From Puccinia triticina (taxonomy: Eukaryota > Basidiomycota > Pucciniomycetes > Pucciniales > Pucciniaceae): DNA of 64,000 nt. Below, in pieces: positions 1-9,654 of this stretch. The notes beneath the pieces are model-generated. The model did not search any database. It saw only the letters and a program-made list of their open reading frames with translations, and was not told the DNA's origin. The DNA is taken from positions 4,836,001 to 4,900,000 of the forward strand of contig NC_070566.1 in the NCBI RefSeq assembly GCF_026914185.1, given 5' to 3'. The position numbers and the translations under genes are program-made. How positions within the stretch are numbered: position 1 is the first letter of the stretch; every line of letters starts with the position of its first letter.

Positions 1-623
1 ATCTCGTCAGTACTAGAACAGCTGCGGATCTCAAGCCCTTGAGCTCTTAAGACCTCAAGCCCTCAAGACCTCAAGCCCTCCAAATCTCAAGCCCCAAAAC
101 CATTATCATCAACAAAAACCTAACTCCTTCAATCACTCAACCGCTCACTCATATCGACTCTTCCTCACTTTTCCCCACTCTCTCATCTGATCCTCAATCT
201 CAAAACCATAACCATCATCCACTCCATCACCACTCCTTTCGTCTCTTTCTTCCAATCTTCCTTCTCTTTCTTCCGATCTTCCTTCTCATCATCCTCTCCT
301 CTACTTCACCAATAAACTCTCCAAATCCTTGCGGTCAATCCTCGTCGACCTACTAATCTGTCTCGCGGTCAATCAACGGCCAACTTTCAACAACAACTGA
401 CTCGTGTTCAACTTGGTGAGAAATGAACTCAAAGTTCTCTCTCTTGACGCTCATCTCCTTGGTCGTTGGTCAATCACTAACACTTCTTCTTCAGTCCTTT
501 GTCTCTTTGTTCTCCTGTCCTCTTTTTCTATCTGGTTGTCTGCTTGTCTACTTCAAATCAATCTCGGGTATGCTGTTATTTCATCTCTTCTTGTTTCTAT
601 CTCTCTTCTAACATCTTTGTTGT
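1..623. other. Pyrimidine-rich spacer, no gene seen
   Basis: No coding frame with recognisable protein features is present. The first 100 bases hold short imperfect direct repeats built on a ctcaagcc core, and 120-330 is C/T-rich. It lies immediately beyond the truncated 3' side of the gypsy pol fragment, so it may be unrelated flanking DNA. Confidence 0.4.
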
Positions 624-1076
624 TTAGTCTTCTGGTCTTGTGTCTTTAGCAATCAAATCTAGGTTCTTTAATAACTTACCACTTTCATCTGGCTGACTTA
701 AAACCACCGCAATCGCAAAACCTGAGCTATCCACATGAACGTATCTAGCCTTATCAAAATTAAAATGAACCAACAACAGCTCATTAACAAATAATGATTT
801 AAGCTTGTCAAATGCCATGACCGATTGCTCTGTCCTCCATCCAACTCTGGCACCTACATCACCTTTAGTTAACAACATCAACAGACCGGCCACGTCGGAA
901 AAAGCCGGAATAAACTTCCTGTAAAAATTTGTGAAACCTAGAAATTTTTGTAATTCTTTCAAATTTGAAGGATAAGGCCACTTTTTGATAGTATCAAGCT
1001 TTTGTATATTCATTTTGAGCCCTTCTTGAGTTATATCAAACCCAAGAAAGGTCACTTTAGCACTAAAGAACCCACA
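624..1076 (-). pseudogene. Ty3/gypsy pol fragment: RT thumb and start of RNase H
   Basis: The minus-strand frame contains the segments VTFLGFDIT, LQKFLGFTNFYRKFIPAFS and HVDSSGFAIAVVLSQ. These are the connection after the RT palm and the first strand of RNase H in Ty3/gypsy polymerases. The RNase H segment stops matching soon after the first catalytic motif, so the RNase H remainder, integrase and 3' LTR are missing. The frame continues the RT fragment that ends near 5546; both parts share strand and element type. A few codons upstream of the first in-frame ATG (to about 1076) still read as retroelement. It is dead and truncated. Confidence 0.85.
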
Positions 1077-1465
1077 TCCAAGTATATTAAAGCTTCAGGT
1101 TTGTAGAAAAAAAATTCAAGGGTTCCCCCACAATTAAGCAAATCACATAAAAAAAAATCAAAGGTTCCCCTGTTTACAAAAAAAGCAATCACAGGGCCAC
1201 ATTCATCCTACAATTCCAGCAATATACAAAAAAAAGCAGGCCATACAACACAAATGACCAAAAAAAGTTGGCCTGCACCCAGCCACCCAGCGCAGCAAGC
1301 TGACACACCGTGGCCCAACACCCATCCCTGTCTAGCAGGGTTAAAAAGCGTTGGGAGGAAGACCCCCAGCCCTAAAGCACAGGGGGGTCCCCGAATATCC
1401 CCCGCCAGACTGCGCAAATGCAACAGCGGACAAGGGTGAGACGACCCCCGGACTGGAATTACAGC

Positions 1466-1829
1466 TAAGGTTCCGATCCGGTGCCCCGGAGCCGGATATC
1501 ACCCATCCCGCACCCTGACCCTGGTCTTATCCGGAATCCGGCCGGATTTTCCCGGATCTGAAAGCAAGGGGCATTTCCCAAAAAAAGTACCAATTTGATC
1601 GGGTATGCCGGGGATTCCCCGGTAGGGTGCCCGATTCATGCGGGCTTAACGGGTATTCCCCGAGAAAAGACCTTATTTTCGGGTGGGTTTACCCGCATAA
1701 ATCTCGCTTTTGGAGCGCTGTTCACTATCCGACCGGATTCCGGATCCCTTGAGCTCAATCCCGAACCCTGATCTGGCGTGCGGGGTTTCCGGATTTCTCC
1801 GGATCTGCGGGGTCCGGATCGGAACCTTA
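1466..1829. mobile_element. 364-bp MITE with perfect 8-bp TSD (hAT-like)
   Basis: The ends are TAAGGTTCCGATCCGG and its exact reverse complement. The element is flanked by identical 8-bp sequences ATTACAGC at 1458-1465 and 1830-1837. The interior is GC-rich with many copies of the subterminal motif CCGGAT in both orientations, and has no transposase. An 8-bp duplication fits hAT-type mobilisation, but the terminal sequence differs from the autonomous hAT at 19.6 kb, so a different transposase is implied. Confidence 0.85.
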
Positions 1830-2639
1830 ATTACAGCCCGTGAGTCACCTGGGGATTCAACTTCCGACAATGGCTGCTTTTTATAGACCTCCCCTCCTCA
1901 CCCACACCATCCATGAACGCACCACCAAGCACACCTAGCCCCCCCACCCCGGCCCTGACAACAAACCAGCCCACCCAGGCAATGGCACAACCATTATTGT
2001 GGTTACCCGCCTTCGCCACGCCACCTCAACGCCTTTGCCCAGCGGACCCCCCACGCTTTACCTGTGCATCTCCCTTTTTGCTTATCCCCTTTCATCATTG
2101 TCTCATTACTGACGCCTAACAACCCATCTGTCATAACCATCCCGTCACCCCTGCCCCACTGCTCTCCCTCCCGCGCTACCCTCGGCAGGAAGCCTAGAAC
2201 CTCGTCAGTATGTAGCATCCAGTTCTGACTCACCGCAACATACACGGCTGACCAATTGTTTTTTCAAACAAGAACAAAAGAAAGTTTTGAAAATAGCTGT
2301 GGTCCCTCCATCAGCTATTCTAGCACCTCCTCAAGAGGACCACCGAGACCTTCTGACCTGCCTATTCTAGACGTCCGGTTCTGGCCCGGCAGTGTAATGA
2401 TAAACAGGCCCCCGACTCTGCTGATTGCTCCCCTGCTGGCCTCGATACCCTGAGTTTCTCCACCCTCGAATCCGTCGTTCGGCCTAATACCGCCACCGAC
2501 CCTCGCGAGGGTCAGTACCGCATGGGCCTCAATCCTTCTGGCTATGAAAAGGTCCCCTATCTCTCTGCCTCTCTCTCTACCGTTTGTGCACAGGAGCAAG
2601 ACGGTCTGACAATCTGCATTTCTTCTTCTCCAGCAGCAG

Positions 2640-4256
2640 GCCCAGGGGTCGACCGTGAGCCAGCCAGACAAGCTCGATCTATTCAGCTCGACGTTGTCTT
2701 TGAGCAATCCGAACCAGGAGGGCGAGTTCAAGTGCGTGTTCCAGGCCTCTCGGCTCACCTTGACCTCAAACTCCTCCGACAAGCTCGCCCCTGCAGCAGC
2801 AACAGCACACCTTCTTCGCCCCGGAGTTTCCCTCGCTCGTCGACCGCATCACGCTCCCCGACATCCTCATCCAGCTCGACCACTTCGATGGCACCCCCAT
2901 GGCCCACTCTGCCCGCGACCAGTGGCTCCAGGATCGTTGGGGAAGGGACTTATATAGCCTCCGACTCCCTCAAGTAAGTCGCCATCTTCCCGCCTCACCT
3001 CCGTGTTTTGTATTCCATGCTTACGGGGTCACTCATACGCGTAGATTGACGTTCGCCCGAATTCCGCGTTTAACTCAACCTTTGGGGCCGCCCAACCCCC
3101 TTCCCCCCCTTCACGCATCTTTGCGGGGTCCCTTGCTAGCACATGGAACTTTCACTACGGCCCCTTTCGGATGGGCGTTATACATTTATACAGGCAAATA
3201 CAGCCCACAAGGTACCGCACTACGCGGCAACTGACTATACTCTTCCTGCCGTACCAGGCACATCAAACCCCAGCCCCAGATCAATTTTCTTGGTATTGGA
3301 GCTAAACAGTAGCGGACCCCGACCTCTACTCAGCCCTAACTTAACTAAGCCCCTCTCTTTGTGGAGGGGGGACGACGTCCCGCAGGGACCCTCCGAAGGA
3401 GGAGGGAATTAGCTAAGTTAGTACTCAGCCTGACCCTGACTAATTTATTTTTAGGGCTTCATTTGTATTGGCAAAGATTTCGGCCCGTCCACTGGGCTGC
3501 GGCCGAACGGCTTGAACATCCATCATCAGGCGGAGGAGGACCAGTCAAGAGCCGTCAACAGGTGTTGCTCTCACGGGAAAAATCGGCGGAGGCCTCGGTG
3601 CATTCCCCTTTCCATCCAGACCACCCCAATCCCGCCAATCAGTCGGCCCTCAAGAGCACGCGCAGAAGTTTCTGCCACCATGACGCACTCGTGTGTTGGC
3701 AACAACAGCAGGACCGGATCTTGTTGCCCTCCCCAACCTGTCCACTTCCCGATTCATCGCCTACCATCATTGCCAGCAGTAGCAGCTCTCCCATCCCGGC
3801 CCGCCTGACCCCGCGTCCTCCAGTCGGTTCTTGTTCATCAACACAGCTTTGTTCTAGCGCTGAGTCGTCCATCACCGCTATTCATTTTTATTCCAGCTCC
3901 AAGAGACACATCAAAATTACCAATGATATTTTTTAACCCCCCTGCGCTGGTTGTTTATGGCGCACTTGTGGTGTTCTTTACCGCCGGGGGAGTGGTCCGT
4001 CTGCAAATGCAGGCTCAAATTGCTCCAGATCTCCTCCGTCCGCCCCGCTGCCCTCCAGCAAATGGATTACCCGGTCTGCTGGAAGAATATGTTGTGGCGA
4101 CTTGCGACTGCGTCAACGGCTTTGCCTCCATCAAGGCTATTCATGTTGCCTGGAACATGGCCGAGGTCGCCGCCTGAAACATCCTCACTTCCGTCGCCCA
4201 TCTTGAACCCATCTTATCCAATCCTGCTCTGGAGTCCGGGCACATGGAACAAGTAG
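2640..4256 (+). pseudogene. Broken, unidentified gene-like sequence
   Basis: GC-rich DNA unlike its AT-rich surroundings. One frame (about 2655-2800) reads a protein-like stretch around EGEFKCVFQASRLTL. Near 2800 the plausible reading moves to another frame that includes FPSLVDRITLPDILIQLDHF and ends near GRDLYSLRLP at about 2970. Further frame-broken pieces follow to 4256. I do not recognise the family. It could be a gene fragment carried in with the insertion, or chance open frames in GC-rich sequence. Confidence 0.3.
3336..3421. repeat. Small palindromic element, CTAACTTA/TAAGTCCCTC family
   Basis: Ends are ctaacttaactaag and the inverted ttagctaagttag. C-rich and G-rich arms (cccctctc, gaggaggg) can pair across a centre containing gtcccgcagggacc. 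Related copies occur at 25774, 26284, 26416, 26921 and 62631. Confidence 0.6.
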
Positions 4257-5545
4257 AGCTCAAATTGTATGTGCCCAGCCCATCCATGGTCAAGCTCACC
4301 CTCTTCCTTCTGACCTTCTGATTTACCCTCTCTTCTCAAAACCTCCAGTCTCACCTTTCTTCCATGGCTTACTTATCTTTCCCTCTGCATGTTCGCTTCC
4401 TCGTAGTCGTCGGCAGCACCACTTCGCGACACAGCTGAGCTCTTCCAAAGACCCCTTCCAGGTTGTTGTTGCCAAGAAAACCGTTGTGTATGTCGCCAAA
4501 AACATCGATGGCGACGGGCAAACATCCGCCTGGAGACAGATTTTGAGCTGCTACATACTCTTCAAGGAGGACCAGGTCTGCAATATTCAAAACTACAAAT
4601 TAATTTTGTGATGTTGTGATAAAATGCTACCATTTTAAGTTGTCCCTTTTCAGCTATACTCAAATTAAGTTCCTCTACACTGCTCAACATCAAATAATAT
4701 GTTTACAACTGAGAGTGCCAGAATGATAAAGCACCTTAGACCATCAATTTGTGATGAGTTTATGAATGGGATGGATGATGATGAATATTTGTGTCTTATC
4801 GTCATCAGCTCAATTGGTAACTTCATAATAATAATGTTCTCAGCTCTCTAATTGAGGATAACCAGTGTATTGAAGTTTCCAGAATATCCAAATGCTAAAA
4901 ACAACAGAGGGAAGCTAAGACTATCAAATCCATAATTGTGTTATGGGTCTCTGTTCAAATTGAGACCAATCAAGAAGTATGTGTGGAAAGAGGCTGGGAG
5001 TGGATGATGAATATTCCATATTAGGGAGAGCTCTGCAGACCACACTGCTTAAAATTAGCTTTGTGTGACATTCTTCACTGCATTTGGGACTAAAATAATG
5101 AAGAGTGCTAAATTTTGAGGGATGTTAATTGATACAACATCTTGGTAAGTACTCCAGAGACAGAGGATTATATGAAGAGCAACCACATTGATGTTGGTGT
5201 AATTTTGGAAGTATGTACTCCTGGATTAGTGCTACTCCTGGCTGTCAACCGCATTGTTTGTTGGATGTATGTGGTATGCACCTGTAGATTATGTCATCTT
5301 TGTCAGGTGCATACCTTTGAGTATAAGCAGTGCTTACATACATGTGAAACCTGCTTACTCCCAGGATTAGTCACTACTCCATTTACTATTCCCAGGAGTA
5401 GTTACTCCAAAACTAATCTACCCCAATACAGTTGAGGGGTTGGATTAGTTACGCTAATCCAAGCTAAAATGGCAACCAATGTGGTTTCTCTAAGGGGCTA
5501 AAGCAATCAGAATTTGGGTTTGCAGCGGCAAAGCCGCCTTGGCCT

Positions 5546-6083
5546 CTAGTTTGTTTAAAGACGCTTTCAACAAATACTCTCTCAGTTTAGTCAAAATGTT
5601 CTTCAAATCTGTTAAATGCACTTCCTCTGTTCGCGAAAAAATTAGAATGTCATCAATATAAACAAAACAACAAACGTCCAAATACTCTCGTAAAACATGT
5701 TGTATGAATTGCTGAAAGGTCGCCGGTGCATTAGCTAAACCAAAAGGCATTACTTGATATTCATATAAGCCCCAAGGCGTCCTAAATGCCGTCTTCCACT
5801 CGTGACCCGGTGCCACTCGTAAAAGGTTAAAAGCCGCCTTCAAATCAATCTTTGACAAGAACTTACACTTATGCAAATTATTCAACAAGTGAGAGATAAC
5901 TGGCAAGGGATATGAATCTCTTATTGTCATGTCATTCAGCAACCTGTAGTCAACACAAGGGCGATCCGCCTTCCCTTCCACCTTTACATAAAAAATAGGC
6001 GCGGCCGCAGGTGAAGAGGAAACCTTAATGAAACCCTTAACCAAATTTTCATCAATATATTTCTTCAAAGAATCTCTTTCAAC
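5546..6083 (-). pseudogene. Ty3/gypsy reverse transcriptase fragment
   Basis: The minus-strand frame holds RT palm motifs in order: RPCVDYRLLND, LSKIDLKAAFNLLRV, TPWGLYEYQVMPFGLANAP and the catalytic CFVYIDDILIF box. This is a classic Ty3/gypsy RT. It is joined in the same frame to the upstream protease region by a single stop codon at 6084-6086, and is cut on its 3' side by the foreign block. The thumb and RNase H lie 4.5 kb away at 624-1076. The YIDD box itself is intact. Confidence 0.92.
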
Positions 6084-6584
6084 CTACCTCAAATTATACA
6101 TCTTGCCAAAAGGAGGATTGGCATTCAATTCAAGATTTATCTCACAATCAAAACCCAGACGATGAGGGGGTAGAGAAGCTAAACTATCTGTTACAAATAC
6201 ATCAGAGAAATCCTTCAATAAACATTCTGTAGGAGATTTATCAATCGCAGAAACAAAAGAAATACAACCATTGATAACGATATCGTTATTGCGCCCGCCA
6301 ATAAACGTATTAGTATCTTTTGACCATGTAGAGCCTAAAATAATTTTTGATGTGGAAAGCCGAGTCACATTCAACCGGACCATTGACTCCAAAAATTTAC
6401 CGTCCACAATCGGAATGAGAAGAGAAACATCTACATAAGAAGTCACATCTCCCAAAACAGCCGTAGAACCATCAAAGGACCTAATCAATAATGGCTGTGT
6501 GAGAGCATGAGTTTTCAACTCCTGAGACAAAACCAAACAATCATCAATAAAAGAATTAGATGCCCCAGAGTCAACAAGAACCAA
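6084..6584 (-). pseudogene. Ty3/gypsy aspartic protease region
   Basis: The frame opens with LVDSGASNSFID, the DSGA active-site motif of retropepsins, followed by SFDGSTAVLGDV and a degenerate flap and ILG region (IILGSTW). The C-terminal part LPPHRLGFDCEINLELN is the linker typical before gypsy RT. A stop codon (6084-6086) separates it from the RT frame, so the polyprotein can no longer be made in one piece without readthrough. Confidence 0.88.
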
Positions 6585-6900
6585 GACATCAAGAATATCA
6601 TTCCGGAGACTAATTAACTTCCCAATAAAGGTCGGTCAATTACTTAAGTTAGAAACCACGACATGATAAAAAGGCTTGCATTCTTCATGTTCTTCCTTAC
6701 TTAACTCTTGATTGAAAAAAAGTTCCGCCACCGTCCACGTAACAAACCCCACCATATTCCGCTGATGAATCTTGCTTCATGGAGATAGAAGGAGCTGAGG
6801 TCGCAAGGTCCGGAACCGGATGAGTGCGCTTCTTTAAAACCGGTTGATCCACTACCTCTGAAAGAGACTCTTGCTTCTTGCCCTTATCGGCGTAACAAGG

Positions 6901-7143
6901 TCAATGAGAATCCGAACGATTTTGATCCTTGCGCAAGGATCCCCCCCAACTCTTCCAAATGGAGAGTAATGCGTACTCAGGAGGAGGACAACCCTGCTTG
7001 TGATAGTGCTCCTCATCAAACTTCTCCGCACAACGGATGCACAGAGCACGTTGCTTCGCCTCCTCCCTCCACAATGGAAAAGAGAAACCCGCCTTGGCCA
7101 ACAACATATCATTATCCATTGGAACCTGCTGATTGGTTTTCAC
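6901..7143 (-). pseudogene. Gypsy Gag C-terminus with zinc knuckle
   Basis: The frame contains a CX2CX9HX3C cluster (LCIRCAEKFDEEHYHKQGC), matching the CCHC knuckle of fungal Ty3/gypsy Gag nucleocapsid segments. It lies between the main Gag region and the protease, in a different frame from both, so frameshifts have occurred. Confidence 0.7.
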
Positions 7144-7176
7144 TGGAGGATTGATTGGAGCCGGAGGGACTGCTGC

Positions 7177-8444
7177 TCAATATTTGATTCTGGGTGCTGG
7201 CGCTGATCTTCGATGATTTAAATTTGCCACTTTGCCCGCATCCGGAGCCAATTCTACCGCCCAAAGTTGCTTTTCTTCCAACGTCTTAATGGATGACCAA
7301 GTTCCATGAATCACTCCACATTCATGAATCTTCGGATTGACACCGGCTTGATAGAGAGCGACCAAAGTAGACTCTGAATAATCAACCATATGTAAGAGGG
7401 AATTGAATTCAATGTTGAAATCGGTGATTGTTTTAGAACCCTGACGGAGTGCCGATAGCTTGTCTTGAGCCTCTTCTTTTTCTTTGTGATTGGAAAAGAC
7501 ACCTTCTAAGCACTGTGGGAAAGATTCCACGTCCGCCAAAACCTGGATAACAAAATCTGACTGAGAAGACGCCCAAATTGGATCAATACCCAGCGCCTCT
7601 GCGTTTTTCTTCAAAAGTCCACCCCACCAATTAAACGATGGAAAGTTGTCCCCCAAGTTACTGGAAGCCGCTCAAAAATAAGAGGCAATCCAAAGAATCT
7701 TTTGACAATCGGAAGCAAAATGATCAGGAAACTGAGAAAACGTATCTCGCGTCTTAGAACAAAAGCAATAAGTTTCCTTAATATTCCCCGAAAAGTAGAT
7801 ATGGGAAAAATGAGGAGGTTGAATATTAGATCTTGTCACATTACGGGAATGAGCCGGGTCCTCCAAAATCACCAAACAAGAGTGAATGGAATTAGAGACT
7901 GTATTGACTGAATTTCTAACTTGAAGGAACTCTTGAGCATAATGCGTCTTCATTCTGGTAAAATCATTTGCAAAAACCAAAAGTTGAGACAAATCCTTGA
8001 TGGTCGCTTCATTCCGTTTGATGATGTCTTCATTACGTTGTGCCTGAAGTTGAAGGGTAGCAATAGCTTGAGAATTTGCAACAATTGTCTGATCCCTATC
8101 TGGAAGGGTGTTAACATCCAAACCCACAATGAGACCAGAGACATCCTCATGCCGGCCGATTCAATGAGGCAATGATCCCGACTCCTCTTGATTTGGTGCT
8201 GGAGAGGTCAAAATCGGAAGAGACTCAATAGGTCGAGGTTCAAAATCAGCCAGAAGAGGACCAAGTGGAGGAAGAGATTGATGGGAGTTGTTGGAAACCC
8301 TAAAGTTAGGCAACGGGCTCTGAAAGGGTGTTGCAAAAGCTTGAGTTCTTGTTGAAAAAAGGCATTCAGAGAGGGAGAAGCAGGAAGAGGGGAAGGTGCT
8401 AACGACATGCGTAAAGGAAGATTTGGGGAGGAATTGTTGGACAT
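7177..8444 (-). pseudogene. Ty3/gypsy Gag (capsid region), broken
   Basis: From 8444 downward: a likely Gag start (MSNNSSPNLPLRMSLAPS), then a coiled-coil-like stretch (ANSQAIATLQLQAQRNEDII), then the capsid homology region with FSQFPDHFASDCQKILWIASYF, FNWWGGLLKKN and YSESTLVALYQAGVNPKI. These match the retrotransposon Gag arrangement in fungal gypsy elements. A single TGA near 7674 interrupts an otherwise continuous frame, and at least one frameshift separates the first part (8208-8444) from the rest. Confidence 0.8.
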
Positions 8445-9654
8445 GTTGATAAAAGAAGAAATATACTGTTATTTGAAATCAAATCGGCAGTGATATTGAG
8501 TCAGTTGAGCTCAAATCGGCAGTGATTGATGTTGAAAAACTTGACTGAATCAAATATGCTGGACCGATTTGGAAGAACGTGATAAATTTACTGGAATGAT
8601 TTGACCTGATACAATAAGCAAAAAGCTGAGAGAAGATAGAGCTTAATGTTGGAGAGATGTGTTGAAATTTTCTAAGTACAAAAAATTGAGAGAAGATTGA
8701 GCTTTGATGCTTGAGAGATTGCTGAGAATTTCCAAGTTTTGAGAAAGAAGATCGATTTCTAAGTTTTGAGAAGGAAGATTGTGATATAATTGTGAGGGGC
8801 CCCCTATTACTCTTACTTCTTAATTGGCTATGAATAGACTTGAGAGAGACTATTGCCTATGTTCAGATGTAATAAGGGTAGTTTATCTTCAGAAGAAGAA
8901 TAAACTCTTGAAAGGGGTTTAATAAGGAAACTTTATCATGTGATTCTTTTTGGATGATGATGATAATAATGAAACAAAAATATCACGATGAGAAAAAGAA
9001 AGGAAGAGGGAGAAAGACAAGAACATCTATCACTTATTAAAGGAATGCGATAAAGCGCGCAACACAATCGAATGTAATGAAACTATGTACTAATCACAAA
9101 TCGAAATGAAATTACCATAGCGTTTATGAATACCATTCAACCCGTAATCAACCTATAGTTGCGCATATCATTAGTAAATTCCGGAAAACGTTAGATCTGG
9201 GCCTGGATGCCGGCTCTGTGTGGTGGGCTCGGCGGGTTGTGGGCCGCGGACGTGCAAGGGGTTTGCGCTTGGCATGTTTGGGTATCCTTTCTGGCTCTGG
9301 CGTTCCCCGTCGGGTGATGGCAGCGGAGTGTGTGTGGATGAGTGCTCCCCAGCGCCAGTGGGACTGTTCGCCGAAGAAAGGGAAGCAGCCAGGTGTGCGT
9401 GTTTCTGAAGTGTGGATGTGGTGCCCCTGTTGGCGTGTTTAGGGGGGCGCAGTTGTGTTTGAGATGGCGTGTGAAATGTGGGTGTTGGGGTGTGTTCTAC
9501 TGCTGGCTGTTGGTTGTTCATGAGCTCAGCTGGCGTGTCTTTTGGGTGGTGGATGTTCAGTTGGAGTTCTTCAAAAAGCCTTCAGCCCAGCCCAGCAGCC
9601 TCCGCCCACTACACACCCCCACTAGAATAACAGTATCCCACGGGACCGCCAAGC
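8445..9654. other. Gypsy 5' leader/LTR candidate and spacer before the HTH gene
   Basis: The AT-rich part from 8445 to about 9170 lies directly upstream of the minus-strand Gag start, where a 5' leader and LTR would be expected. It has internal direct repeats (gctcaaatcggcagtgat twice; ttgagagaagat twice). The second LTR is absent from the window, so the LTR edges cannot be set. From 9200 the base composition shifts to GC-rich, leading into the gene at 9655. Confidence 0.4.

Larger units (their letters stand above)
1077..5545. other. About 4.5 kb of foreign sequence interrupting the gypsy pol gene
   Basis: The gypsy RT reading stops near 5546 on its 3' side and resumes near 1076, so everything between is foreign to the retroelement. 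No clear target duplication is visible at the two joints, so this may be a composite of several insertions or a rearrangement. Inside are a 364-bp MITE (1466-1829), a GC-rich stretch of broken coding-like sequence (about 2640-4260), a small palindromic element (3336-3421), and AT-rich sequence (4600-5480) without a gene. Confidence 0.6.
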
